DNA of 64,000 nt, taken from assembly GCA_932521035.1 (NCBI GenBank), contig OW051495.1, positions 11,160,001 through 11,224,000 of the forward strand, given 5' to 3'. Under the pieces are notes generated by a model. The model did no database searches. It worked only from the letters and a program-made list of their open reading frames with translations, and was not told the origin of the DNA. A program made the position numbers and the translations under genes. This stretch comes from Oscheius dolichura. Taxonomy: Eukaryota > Nematoda > Chromadorea > Rhabditida > Rhabditidae. Positions 47,011 to 59,849 of this stretch are shown one piece after another (the stretch's first letter is position 1; every line of letters starts with the position of its first letter).

Positions 47011-48496
47011 TCATTTACAAATGTCAACCTGGGTAGAATTAGTACAAGTTTGGCAGACGACCTTACAACACCATTCAAATTTACAATTACATTTATGTTT
47101 TGTTTCCATCGTGAAGGAATTGTAGCCTCGGCCACAGCAGAGGGAATCGCAGCCATTCGGCCCGTCAGAACCTCTTCTGAAAAAGTAAAATTATAGTTGC
47201 CAAGAAGGAAATGGAAAATGTTTTTAAGACCACAACTCACTTGCATATCCTTCCTTCTGTTCCTAAAGTGCCGGAAGGCCTATCCATTCTACAGTAATCC
47301 GGTGAATCATCCAGGTATACAAGATCAGTTGGAAGGGCCCTTGATTTCCTCTTCCCGTTTCGGTGTTCCTTAGTGAAGCTGTCCGGCATAAATTGGAGAT
47401 TTCCTCTTGAATTGACCTAAAACAAACTTATTTTCTATTCTACGACGGTTTTACCTGAACCCGGATGGCATTCTTGTACTTGTTTTGTAGAAGCTCTCCG
47501 ATCTTTCTCATAGGTGGCAGCTGCATCCAACACGTTTTGAGATTACAGGAGCCAGAAACGCCGTGGCATTTACATTTGGGAGAAGTTTGACGCTTCAGCA
47601 ACTAGAGAAGAAAATTAATACAGTTTTGGGATCAAAAATGAGAGAAATAGTCTCTTATAACCAAGAATTAGCCAAACTTACCCGTCTTCCTGCCTCATTG
47701 TTGAACCGATTCATCAAAGATCTTCCCTGGTCGTGATCTCTCTTTGGATCTTTTTCCTTTTCCCGAATATCGATGAAGTTTCTTCAAAATATTATTATTA
47801 TAGGGGAGAGACTAGCAAAAGTTACTTTGCAAAGCGGTAGCCATAGTCAACATTGTCTCCACAACCGCCCCAGGTATAGTCATCAGCCATATTCTTCGGC
47901 CTGGCTTCATCAGAACATCCACAGGAGGAGAGGATCCCTAGAAATAGTTTATTTTTTCAGTGGAGAGCTATCTTTCCGGATTGACGAAAAAAAAACGAAA
48001 CCTTGTTTGCATCTGCGGCCGATTTCATGCGTCACTCCGGCTGACAGGATGGCGTACGTGAAGGCTGCCTCTTTTGTTCTTAATTTATGTACAGGGCCCA
48101 CGTATCCGGATCCATAGGGAGTAGAACAGTTCCATCTATGAGTTCGGAACTGGTGCTGGCATTCCTAAAACGAAAAGATCAGCATAATATTTTTTGGAAG
48201 GAAGGAAATTAGGTTAACTTGTGACACCCTACCTGTATAGCTGTCTGGGCACCTGCTCCAATGGCTGGCATATGATCTTTGAATAATTCACATATTCTTG
48301 CCTGACCAGGTGACAATCCTTTCAATGAACACATCGGTCTGGCATTTTGCCCGGCTAACGAAGTTGACATCTGCGCCATGGATGACCTATGTTCATTATT
48401 GCTTTGTTTTCTCACAAAAAATCGAACTTACCACCATGATGCGTCTATTACAGCTGACACTGCATCAAATAAAAAATAACATAAAAGAATCCGCAT
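47011..48496 (-). CDS. cwn-2: Wnt ligand, Wnt5 type
   Basis: Seven or more exons give about 360 residues. The signal peptide ([15 protein letters not shown]) leads into the Wnt5-like DASWWSS and [20 protein letters not shown]. Other family blocks are [47 protein letters not shown] and [16 protein letters not shown], which includes the palmitoleoylated serine. The C-terminal cysteine knot has [31 protein letters not shown] and [16 protein letters not shown], ending DICK. The SWW start, LSPGQ and GSLGT-like segment favour Wnt5, whose C. elegans member is cwn-2. The gene symbol rests on motif resemblance, not on a tree. The ligand acts through Frizzled/Ror-type receptors. Confidence 0.85.
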
Positions 48497-50423
48497 TATG
48501 CGGCCACTCTAGAGGGAACGGATCACTTTGCTAGGCGATTTACTCTAAAACAAAGGTATACACGATGTGATTGGCAGGTAGGAAGAAACAACAGGGAGGA
48601 TAATCCAGTGAAAGAGAAGAACGGCCTGTTTCCCACCAATCAATCCTATTATTAACCCAAACTGTCATTTACGCAAGAAATGTCAAGGGGCGAAGAGCTT
48701 GGGAGCGGCATTAGATTATTTTTCACATGGGCTGGCAAACTGAATACCACTGATAGGGATGGTTATAGAATGAGAACCATGACATTGGTGAATATTGAAG
48801 TTTTTTTGGATAGAAATGGAGACAAAGTGGGGAGAGTTGAATCACACTCGACGCCGTGAAAAGTAATAAATAACGAGAAAAAAGAACTGTGGAAAGGTCA
48901 AGGTGGGAGGAAGCGTCCTTTACTACACCTTTCAACAGAGTAGCAGAGAGCTTAGCAATGGAAAAATAAGAGCAAAGATCCGAGTATCTCCCTCTCTACG
49001 AGAAGGCCAGTTAATTATGAGTGACCATTATAGCCAGCTCGTAGAAAGAAGTGTCGACCTCCCCTCTCGATGCGGCCATGTTGATAAAATATGCAGAGCA
49101 GTGGAAAATTACTCTTTGGACACAAATTGCTCCGAGCGGGTGGCCGTTTCTTACAAGTTTCCGCCAAGAAAATAAGTAACTAAAGGGGGTAAATTTTCTC
49201 AGGGTAAGAATGTGATCCTAGACTTTTGGGGATAAGGGGGATATTTTGTTTTGAAGAGCTGCTATCTGAACGGCGGGAGCCGCTCCCTTCAAGTGGCTTC
49301 GGCTCACTTGAAATTGATGCCGATAAGTAGACAGGCAAACTATTGAGAGCCTTTTGGCAGGGGCGGCGGTCACTTAAAGAAGCAAGGAGAAAAAATATAG
49401 TAGGCAGGATTGCCTAGTGGGAACCAAGCCGAGGGAGAGAGGAGGGTGCAAGGGTTATAATCAGTCGGACAACCGTGCCATTGGGACGGAAAGCACACAG
49501 AGGGGGTGTAGATAGAAGTTGGGTCATGTAATTGGATATTAGGTGATAGATAAGATGGCGATCGGACAGAGAAGGGTACTCTCCGTCTATTGATCGATAT
49601 AGTTAGGAAGAGAGTGTGGTGGGTCGGTGATGACAGGCGGAAGATGGATCGAGCGTCCACGGCGCACCTCGACCCCTAAATATTGAGACAAATCCCAGGC
49701 TCAGGACACATGTTTCTCAAGTTGTTTTGTTGCGTTTAGTTCTAATATTGTCAGTATCTCGAATTGGACAAATTTTTGGGGGAAGATCAGAAATTAAAGT
49801 GATCAAAGGAATAGCCGCGACTCTATACAATTCCAAATTTATGCGACCTGAAATAGATGTGGGTTGAAATACCCCAAGCTTTCATTACAGATCAACTAAA
49901 GAGGAAACTGTACGTTCTGCTTTTAAATTTTCAGGAATAGGTCAAAATGTTCCAAGCCAAAGAACAGGAAAAGTACACAAAGGCGAGAACACAGCCAGAG
50001 AGAACGTCTCCAGGAAGCTACAAGGCTTTCTCTGTTCCCCCCGGGCTTCCATAATTGTGCTATTTACAATCCCTCATTATAGTGGTTACGTGATCCAGGC
50101 TAGTGTCTTTTTTCTCTTTTCCGCCCCAACATATTTGCATAGTGACCTCAGTAGTGGTCCTCCGGCTGTTCCATAATACCTAGGTCTTTGATGTCTAAAA
50201 GTAGATAGGAGAAATAGAGAAATGAAACAGAACAATAGATTAAGGTGAGAATGCATAGCTAATTGGTACTTGAGGACTAGCAGGCTGTTTGTGTGAAGAT
50301 TATGCGCACGCAGAAGAGGTCGGGCAAATAAAGAAGAGAGGCGGCTCTGATATGCCAGGGGCCGGAACTCTGTCTGTCTCTCAATGGTGGAAAGCGGTTC
50401 CGTTCGGATCGTTTTACAATTAT
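48497..50423. other. Large gene-free interval
   Basis: About 1.9 kb between the Wnt start and the end of the second channel gene. It is plausibly Wnt regulatory DNA. A small inverted repeat (tcaagtg...cacttga, 49291-49313) sits in a GC-richer patch. A purine-rich stretch runs 49370-49660. I see no tRNA, no coding pattern and no clear 3' UTR. Confidence 0.5.
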
Positions 50424-51863
50424 TTATTTTAAGCCAATGAGCTTTACAAAATTCACAAGCGTACACAGGCCAAACACGAGAAGGAAGACACCATGAGCAT
50501 AGCAATACATCAGTCCCAGGAGACGGTGGCGCCTTTTGCTGAAATACTCTTAAATTAAGGATCACTTATAAAAGACCAACATTGAGCCTTCGGGCACGGG
50601 AAAACGATACTTCAGCTTGGAAGTCAACAATACGGCAAAAATACTGGCGGCTAAAATGCAAATATTCCAAAGGAAGAAGGAAGCTGAAACCTTTTTGGTA
50701 AAGATTAAGACAAAACCCACAAAGTGCTGGGAGCTTGTTGGATTTCGGGATTTTAAGACTACCAATCTGGAGAAGAGTTAATTGTGACAATTCCGAGGAG
50801 AATCCCAGCGAGATCTGTAATTGTCCTGTGTTCACATGGCAGTAGTCGAAATGCTAACGGTTCGGATATAATTTTCTCTTGAGATACACGACCAAAACAT
50901 TGAAAATACAGTCAGAAGGTTTAGAATGAATGAAGGGATGATGATTAAAACCATGTAGTAGGTGGCACTTCGGCTGATGGTCATCTCAAAGACAGCCTAT
51001 ACCGTAAAAACATTTGTCCAGCTCAATTGTACTCTAACCGTTGGATAACTCCAATTTGTAAACGGATTCACATAATAATCACTGTATGCCCCCATATTAA
51101 TAAACGTCCACTCTCCATTGTTCTAAAGAAATGGAATGGGAGCAGAGAAAAGATTTTACCATGTCGTCATAGCTGAAGGTAGGGGATAATGTTCCCCGGA
51201 GATCTATTTCCGTGTCAAGATAGTTGACGCTTAACAATTTTAAAGCACACATCTGGGTATCAAATGGGAATAGGCGTAGCTGAAAAAAAGGAAGTTCCAA
51301 CACAATATCTACCAAAAACTTGCGTTGAAAGAACAAAGGAGCTTCACCACCCCAGTAAAACTGCTGGCACAGGTGCCATTATAGAAGACAACAATACTCT
51401 CTGCCTCAGAGGCTCTCATCTGTATCTCTTCTATTCTGAAAATAATAATTACTCTTGAGGTTCGTCGCATTCGACACTTACCCAGATTCAAGAGCAATAT
51501 TGGGATACCAGAGAACCATTTTATTCAGGAGAACCAGTTGTATGCCGTTATACTTCGCGGGATCCCATTGGAGACGGGCATCTTTATATTGGACAAAGAG
51601 GGTAGAATAAGATCTAACTGTGCTCTCTGTTTCGTTCTGAACTCAGTAATGACAGTGAAATGAAAAGTAAATTCTACCAGTTCTATTAATTTGGCGTACA
51701 CTACGGTAATGTTAACTTGTAACTTCTCTACCGTCTGATTATTTGACCTATCCATGACAGATACTGGACCCACGAGCTTGTTATAATCTTTCAACAGATC
51801 CGTTACAAGCGTGGTTTCATTAGTAAGGAAATCATCTATGGTTTCTGTAGCGGATGTATTCAT
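50424..51863 (-). CDS. Cys-loop ligand-gated ion channel subunit, second gene
   Basis: Extracellular start MNTSATETIDDFLTNETTLV, with DARLQWDPAKYNG. The Cys-loop is CSFNLRLFPFDTQMC, with the canonical 13 residues only if the intron 51280-51323 is removed; that intron starts with GCAAGT (a GC-AG intron). TM1 is MVLIIIPSFILNLLTVFSMF. TM2 is in ISLGFSSELSQLTLLQIG, followed by SLKIPKSNKLPAL. TM3 is SSFFLWNICILAASIFAVLL. The M3-M4 loop is short. TM4 (MYCYAHGVFLLVFGLCTLVN) follows a 27-nt intron (50539-50565). The start is uncertain. A likely signal peptide (MLCCLAIFLVTKLSTVAS, from 51948) lies upstream but I could not join it in frame. Ligand unknown. Confidence 0.78.
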
Positions 51864-52146
51864 TTTTAAAATAAACCAACTTCCCTGTTTCTTGTGATGC
51901 TACCGTTGATAATTTTGTTACAAGGAAAATTGCGAGACAGCAAAGCATTTGGATGGAGGTTTCGAAGAGAGGTAACCTTAGAAGGGACTTCCGCTCAAAA
52001 TGTTCGACGACAAAATCCGAAACGGGAAGCGAAAAACCTAATTCAGCGGGGCATTTTAGCCAAAGGTTTTTTTGCTACATTATCACTACGAGTTTACTTG
52101 TGAACTTGCTAGTTCTGGAACAACACATAGTAACACCTATTTATTC
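51864..52146. other. Short intergenic stretch
   Basis: Contains a possible signal-peptide exon for the channel gene (minus, from 51948). Nothing else is seen. Confidence 0.35.
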
Positions 52147-55100
52147 TCATGCTTCGACATTGGGGACCCATACTCTACAGTGATCAACTGGGCCGTATTT
52201 TGATCCTGCTGGGCAGTTATAAGCTACTCTAAAGGCGGGAAAATTCTGGATTGTCCCGAAGACTCGATAAAGGGCTGGAGAATGAGGATCTGCCATCAGC
52301 TGTCTGTATACACTGTCATCCGGGACGGGAGCTTCACACCAGATCTTAATTATTACTTGGTACTGCTACAAATAAATAGTGGCACCTGTCCGTAATTCAA
52401 GAAAAAGAGCTGATCATGGGTGAATTGTCCAAATACAGCGTCCGGTAGGGTCGGATCAGGGCCATCCAACTGGATATGCGTCCTGTATGCTCTAAAGGCG
52501 GAGTGAATGCCTGCAAAGCTTCTAGGTCTAGGTAAAATATCAGCTTCACCTCCATTATCCGCGATGTTTTCACCCTGTGTCTGAGCTCCATTTACACAGT
52601 TTGGAGTGTATTTTTGTGGATCCAAGGGACAGAAACCATTATATTCTGTAAACAAATGAGATATAATTAGAAAGTTTGCAGAGATACCGTTAATTACACA
52701 GTTAGCCATGTTTTGGAAGCCGACGGTGGAGTTCGCATCCATCCAGGGCGTATCAGGTAGGTTGCCGGTTGGTCCCCACTGGACTCCTTGGTCATCAAAA
52801 CCGTGAGTCAACTCGTGACCTAGAGAGCAAAGGAATGCATAGATTAAAGGCCATTTCTTACCGCTAACTATTCCAATGCCTCCGTAATTTACGGATGCTG
52901 GGAAGTTTTGATGGAAGAACGGCGGCTGAAGCATTCCAGCGGCCAGCGTGATACTGTTGTACTCCGGTTGGTACCTGTTAACGTTTACATATCAATTAAA
53001 AGAAGAACAATACCAAGCATTGACAACTCCTGGTCCGGCTTGGAAGTCAGTACGATCAGCCGGCTGGCCGAGGGTTTTGAATTCCAGATATAAATTGAAC
53101 CTAATTTTCATTTTAAAAAGGTAGAATGTTTCACCCACTGGATAAGTTTATCCCACATATCGTAGAAAGTTGGATTATTTGTGGTCAAATCCAGGGTGCT
53201 GTAATAGGCATCCAGACTTGGTGTGTCCGTTATCCAGTCAGGGAATGCAATGTTCTTGACTGTAAAAGATATATTATCAACTGTATAGGGGCTTACTTAT
53301 TCCCATGGTCTTATCCAACGCCTTAGATTTGGAATCATCCGTCATCCAATCCAACTGTTCCAACATTCCTTGGAAAGAGTTGACGATGTTCTTTATCAGG
53401 CCTCCGGCTGTTCTAAAGAGAAGAATTGATGTTATACATACTGACAGATCGCGTACGCTCTAATCGCTTTCCTTGAAGCATCGTCGGGATAGATCTTGTC
53501 AACGAAAATGCGTCCATTGGCATATTGCAGTAGGTAGTCGGTAAGGGCAATACAATTGTACTGGGCATTGGAGTAGTCGGCAGCTACCATCTTTCGCGAG
53601 GATTCTTTTGGCTTTCTCTTCTGTCGTCTGTCAGACCGATCCTTTCCAAGTTTGGAAGTAGTGTACTGCTACAAGACAAACAAATAAATCAAAAGACCAG
53701 CTTACTTTTGGCATTAGATCGTAGCCTGTTTGATAAGAGGGAAGGTATTGAGCGCTGTCGAGGATTAACCTCATGTAAAGGTAGTTCACCACATTGTCAG
53801 AACCAAATTTGGAAAAGTCAGAGCTCAAAGCCGAGAGCATGGCGTCTTCCATGACATCCACTTGGTATCCAGGAGCATTAACGACAGGCAAGGCAACATT
53901 GGGTAACTGAAAAAAACCTTGTCAACCAAGCTGATATGCTCCGCTCACCGACTGCAGGTATGCATTCCAGTCAATGAATTTGTATTTTTGATTTAAGGAG
54001 GCCACACTCATGAGATTCCAACTTCTCGCTGCCTGCCTTCTGGTTGTGTCGTCGGTACTAAAAATATCCAAATTATTCTTTTAATGAAAACAAGAACCTG
54101 TAATTGTAGGCAATGGTCTGCTCAAAAAGAATCAATTGAGTGACTTTGTCTCTCAAGCCCGGGCATGCCTGCCCCTGTTCAATACAAAACTGCATCAGTG
54201 TTGCTGTTGTTCCATCTATGTAGCTCTGCTCAACGGTGGCAAAAACTTTGGGAGCGTAGTAGGTCTTACTGAATGTTTTTTCGTCTTTTCTAAAGGAAAG
54301 AATAACTAACGGCATCTCAGCTGTGTTCTGGTCAATGTAGAGCAGATTTCCCTTGGTGTTATCCTTCCAGTAGGTGTCAACATACGATGTTACGTATGTA
54401 TCAATTCCCTGAACAACATCAAGGGTTAGGAAACCACCACACCTCTGTGAAAGAGAGATATCCCAAAGCCTTGGCTAGTTGCGTAGGCGTAGGAGCCTTC
54501 GTCGTTCCCCCAAAGACGGTGGTGAACGGGGAGCCAATTAGATTCGACAGAGCATCTACCTAAAACGAACTCTGCTCTAGACGAATACTTTGCTATCCCA
54601 CCTTCTTCTTCAGATAGTTATTGTCTACTAGTGTCTTATTGTTTGCCTGAGCGTTGCTAGCCACTGCCACGCATGAATTATAGAACATTTGCTCTTTTTG
54701 TAAAGCAGTAGAACTCTGAAATCATGTCTCGTATGAGCCCGTCTGTCAATAAAACCTGGATAATGTTCTGATAAGCAGGGGCGGTCAGCTGATCCAACAT
54801 GTTTCTGTAGTTATTGGTCGTCATGTCAGAGATGGAAACCTTATATTTTAATTAACTACCATGAGATCTGATAACTTACCGCTTTTTTGTAGTTTCCACA
54901 AGCATACTTGTAGAAATCATTGCAAGGATCAGCTGTGAAGTCGACGGAATATTGATACTCGGCCAGGGCTTGTTGATAAGCAGTATACCTCTGAGCATCT
55001 GTGGCGCTGATTTGCGGATTTGAAGGGATGTTCAAGAGTTGCTGAGCTGAAATAAAGTATAGATATCACGCGGTACGTTTGGTGAATTATACAAAAAAAG

Positions 55101-55717
55101 TATACATTCCTCTTATTCCCTTATCTTATTTACCTGGGCAGGAAGCAAGCTGCGAGTTTGGAGAACTTTCACAGATGAATGCGTTACTCGTATAACAAAA
55201 TTGTTTTCTAAAGTTCGACATACTGCGAAGATAAAAATATTCCCTACGTCCACAAGCCATCCGCGTTTCTAACTGATGCACACTGCATAGTACTTGGATC
55301 CGCGGGCTGATTACCGGCCCAGTTGGTATAGAATACAGTTGTGTTAATTGTCCAGGACCATTGTGAGCTGACAAGAAGGGAGGCTCCTATCCAGTAGGTG
55401 CTACCGCCAGGAGCCAGCCCTACAAGGGTTGGGTCACTTCAACGGCGCGCAATAGTGAAAACCTGAGACGTAGGTGTTTTCAAATCCGTTCTGGATAGTG
55501 ACTAGATGTCCTCCGAGTGATTCACAATACTCTTCGGCCAGGAGGAATGGTTTTGGACTCTTTACGAAGAGATAACATCTGAACTTCCCTCCTCTCAATC
55601 AGAGAAGAAAGGGAGATCTCACTTGTTGTAATTACTGTTATAGGTTGTTCCTTGTGGACAAGAAGAGGCATAAGTTGATGCAATGACCAGTAAAATAAGG
55701 AAGAGCCTAAGGAGCAT
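52147..55717 (-). CDS. C-type lectin domain fused to M13 (neprilysin-like) metallopeptidase
   Basis: The signal peptide is MLLRLFLILLVIASTYA. A C-type lectin-like domain follows: CPQGTTYNSNYNKCYLF-like start, EEYCESLGGHLVTIQN, STYWIGASLL, WSWTINTTVFYTNWAGNQPA and CASVRN, closing FICESSP. A 90-nt intron leads in frame into the M13 region (DPCNDFYKYACGNYKKA). The catalytic motifs are GHELTHGFDDQG (HExxH) and ENIADNGG (third zinc ligand), with the C-terminal CRVW also conserved. About 890 residues in many short-intron exons. It is secreted rather than a type II membrane protein, which is unusual for the M13 family. The lectin could direct the peptidase to glycans (inference). A TATA-like TATAAG lies 33 nt upstream. 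Confidence 0.87.
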
Positions 55718-55941
55718 TTTGCTGGCAATTAATTTCTGATAACAGGATTCTTATAAGGGGCAAACAGGCTGATAATTCTAGGCGAACAGGCGATAAAGGA
55801 GGAGGAAAGAACGGCTGCAACCATTTGAGTTTAAGATCAGAACCGACCGGAGGCAGAAGCTCAGGAAGTTCAGAATGAATGACAGAATGAGAAGAAATGA
55901 TGGATTCACAAACCCCCGACACTTATACCTTTCCACAGCAA

Positions 55942-56172
55942 TCAAATAGACTTACACTGATTATTACTGACGGTTTTTAGACCAGCAAGTGTTGATTTGA
56001 TATCTCCCTGGCTGTTCTGCACATTTACAGCGATAGCTAGACCGGCAATTACGATACCAAGAATAGCCAAGAGTATTAACAGAACTAATGCCTAAACGAT
56101 TCAGTTTACTTGAAATGAACGGTTGAAAACCTTGAAAATGAGGCGTAAAGGCTGTCCTCCATTGCCACCCAT
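55942..56172 (-). CDS. Small single-pass membrane protein
   Basis: Two exons joined through a 43-nt intron give about 63 residues: MGGNGGQPLRLIFK, one TM segment (ALVLLILLAILGIVIAGLAI), then NVQNSQGDIKSTLAGLKTVS and NNQCKSI. The donor GTTTTC is weak. A second ATG upstream is in another frame and does not fit the intron. No family is recognised. Confidence 0.45.
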
Positions 56173-56463
56173 CTAGCTTGACGACTTCGCAACAAAGCTG
56201 TGATAAGACTGCTTATTTCCATGTTTAAACTTGGGGCTGTTTCATCAGGATAGTAGCGTCTTATAGGCATAACTACAACTTTTGCCCTTATCTCTTCGTA
56301 TTAGCTTATCTTTTTCCTATAATCTAGGAGATGTAGTGTCCCTATAGACCAAGCCCCCTCTTGGGTTAAAGTGTGAAACTTGGGCTTGCGATGTCAAGGG
56401 ATGATAATTAGCTGCGGTTTAGAGGCGAGGTCAGTTAGATGCCTTTTGAAACTTTCTCCCTCT

Positions 56464-59400
56464 ATGGAGGCAGACGTCCTCCTCGTTATTTCCCTGGTGA
56501 TAATCCATACTCACAGTTTGATTCTGAATGGGGATACTGCTAATAATAATCAGCGCCAGAGATACGAGTGTTCTACTCCAAGTGTTCAAGGTCAGTTTTG
56601 TTACCAGATCGAAATACAGACTTTAAATAACGCTTTGCTAATCATTCTTACTTTCATTTCCGTGGGTTTTATGACATCATAACATCAGAGATAACGCGGA
56701 TTGCGCCCGATGCACGAAACGTGTCAATAAAATCACGGAAATTGCAGCGGCTTCTGCTGTTTAAAAATTAAGTCATCATACTCGTCATGTTCAGATGTTC
56801 GTTATTTCATCGGAGAAGAATGTTGCAACAGGCAATTGGCTCAAATTATAGGAAACTCATTCAAGACGGGAATTAATCAAACATTGGAGGATACTTTAGG
56901 CGTACGCTTTGTTCTCTTTCGTCTATAAACGATGTTAGTATTCAGACCGCTCAAAAACATGCTCAAGCTGCATTTCGAGTTTCCTTTGAAGCAATTGGTA
57001 GTTTTGGAAAGATCCTCGCGGCTTCACATTACAAAGGACTGCGATCGTGTAAGGTTACCTTGGGAGTTATCTCTATTCTTCTTTATGAAACCCCTATACC
57101 GGTAAGATCAAGAAGACCTTTTCAAAATGATTTTCAGTACGATATAAACGACAGACGATTGGAATTAGCCTTCGATCATCTGAATTCAGAAGCCCTCTAC
57201 CTTGACACTTTGTTTGAGACCAGTGCGATTGAACCTTTCCCCTTTATAGGGAGCGGCGAAGCGATGTCTAGTAAACGAGACCACAGACAAGCTATCAACG
57301 GTAATATTAACATATTATTGGTCGAGACTACGTAATATAGACACTCTTCCTCCTGGAACCCACTGTGACCATCAGAGAAGAGGAGGCAACAAGTGCTGTA
57401 ACGGGGTGATATATCAGGAAATGTTGGAATCCATAGAAAAGGCGAAGATAGCCAAAAGAGGAAGCAAGGCTTTCGGTGCCTTGACCTATGTTAGTTTCCT
57501 GGAAAAGTACTTCACTTTTTGCAGTTGATGAAGAAACACACCCAACATGTCCTCAGCTTGGCAATGGAAGTCGTTTTCTCTACTTCAGACTTTCAAGTAG
57601 CCTCCTATCATGTTGGCGACAATATTTGTAAATTTAAACACAGGGGAAACTATTTTATGGTATATGAAAATCCCCAGCAAAGCCATGTAATTATCTGAAT
57701 CTTTATTTATGCTCTAAACTTCAGTTTGATATTGACAATCCAAAGAAAGAGAAACGCTTTGATCTCCACGACAGGAGAGATCCATTAGGAACAAAGCAGA
57801 AAGAAATCGACAAGATAATCAAGTCTTCAAAACGATGGAAAATTGCCAAGTCCGGGAAGAGAAAAGGCTTCCCAATGGGAACTCATTGCACAGAAGAAAG
57901 GACAGGTAGGTGTCGTAGTCGAGTGAAACAAGATCAGTTATAGGATCCCGGTGCTGTAGTCTTCCGCTTTTCCATGCAATAGACAAGGCGGTGGCTGAAC
58001 AAAAGTCGCAGATTGGCTATAACCCTCTAGACAGAAGAAAAATGGCTACCGTAATACTTCTTTCATTCGCAAATAGGCGTAACACTACTACCTTCAGGCA
58101 ATAAGGAATGCAGCCGAAGATATTCTTGGAACAAATATGGAAGCCATTGTGGCTAGCGATGACTTCGCCTATTCTTCTCACTCTGGTGATAGGATGTGTA
58201 AAATTCAAACTGGAGATTATCATATTATGGTGTATGCTACTCCTAGGACTAAAAGAAGCTATCCCATGCATTATGAAGAGTACAACGATATTGGGAGGCA
58301 GTCAAAGGTTGGCTGTGAGGAGAATAATATCACATATCTCGAAGGTAAAGAGCGTTAATTGGCCTTGAGAGATGCTCATTCAGGTTTTGCCTGCTGCAGT
58401 CCTCGTCTGCATTTCGAGCTCTTAAAAGTTGTAGATTTGAGCAGCGGAATTGCTCAGGTTGAGTTGTCACGGGTAAATCTTAAACCTCTTCCCCTAAATT
58501 AAGAAGATAATTTAGAACGTAGCCAGAACGGTACAAGGGATCTTCGACACGAGATTTGAGACGGTTACCTCACAGAGCGACTTTGTCTGGAGCTCTCCTG
58601 GTAGAGATTATCGCTACTGTAAGGTATCCATCCATGGAGTCCACGTTTTAACCTTTCAATCCAGTCATTTGGTATAGGCAGTGGTTATTTATTCAAACAG
58701 GTTCTCTTCAGCCTCCTCTTCCAAGAGAATTTGAAGCTACTGACATAGTACAAGTCCCACTTACTCTTGCCGAAATCGCAGCTATGGCACCAATCAGCCC
58801 TTTAGCTGCTCCCTTCGCCCCATTTGCTCCACAATTTGGAATTCCTCCAAACTTCGCTCCACCAAATTTTGCTCCACCACAATTTGGACCACCAATGGGG
58901 CAGTTTGGTCCTGGACAATTCGGCCCGCAGCCAGGGCAATTTGGCCCACAACCGGGCCAATTTGGCCCACAACCGGGACAATTTGGCCCACAACCGGGAC
59001 AATTTGGACCACAGCCAGGACAATATGGCCCAGGGCAGTACGGTCCAGGTCAATATGGACCTGGGCAATCTGGATATGGGGGAGCCAGTACACCGTCACC
59101 TGCCAGTGGTAGTAGTTACAATTGCTTCTGTAAAGACTCTTGGGTTACCACTCCGACAGGAAGAAAGAGGATTGCTGAACTAACTGTGGGTGACTTTGTG
59201 CTGTCAGCTGACGATACAAAGGTTAGCATAGCCTTTAGCACGCAAAAAAGAACTCTTTTAAGGCTATTTTTGTCCCGGTGACATTCTGGCTTCACAAAGA
59301 GGACAATACAGAAGCACTCTTCCTGCGTTTATCCACTGAGCAGGGGAAAGTGCTGCATTTGACGAACAAGCACCTCATAATGCGGGCCGGTTGTTCGAAT

Positions 59401-59849
59401 CAGACCGTTCACAGGCTACCAGATCTAGGCGAGGCCATTTTTGCAGAGGAACTCAAAGATCGGGATTGCCTGTTTGTCTACTCGGAGGTTAGGCTTTGCA
59501 GAAGTCGCATAATTTTTCAGAATCAATGGGAAATTGAAAGAATAGCTCATATTTCTTCAATACGACAAAATGGAGTTTACTCACCACTCACAGAAAATGG
59601 GAAAATATTAGTAAATGGAATTTTAACCTCTTGCTATAGTAATGTGAAGAATTCCCAGTTACAAAACACGTTTTTTGAGGTGAGAGTTGATTCGCTAATG
59701 TTAATATAACCGGTTTTCAGTTAGCCTACTATCTACGATCAGTATTTTTGTTTTTGCAAGAGGATATTCTGCAAAATGCTGTCAAGCTGCCTTCCACAAT
59801 AAGTCTGGTGGACATGATGTTTCAACTGATTTCCCCAGAGGCATTTTGA
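56464..59849 (+). CDS. Hedgehog-related protein with four Wart-like modules and a Hint domain
   Basis: The signal peptide is MEADVLLVISLVIIHTHSL. Four cysteine modules follow, each with a CC pair, a helical stretch, a (S)DF- or SHY-type site and a later CK. They are CCNRQLAQIIG...SCKV, CCNGVIYQEML...STSDF...ICKF, CCSLPLFHAID...ASDDF...MCKI and CCSPRLHFELL...SQSDF...YCKF. This resembles the warthog Wart domain repeated four times. A linker has repeats of GQFGPQP (58905-59060). The Hint domain starts CFCKDSWVTTPTGRKRIAEL; an intron gives AIFVPVTFWLHKED, then LHLTNKHLIM (TxxH), GVYSPLTENGKILVNGILTS and a terminal Cys (SCYS). The Hint motifs predict autocleavage before the first Cys. A long first intron (56589-56787) may hide another small exon. 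Confidence 0.8.

Noticed and set aside
49291-49313. Inverted repeat that could be a small structured RNA
   Set aside because: The arms are only seven bases with a nine-base loop, and there is no promoter, terminator or conserved motif around it.
49370-49660. 96-codon minus-strand open stretch
   Set aside because: It is a by-product of a purine-rich plus strand; the predicted protein is simple in composition with no motif.
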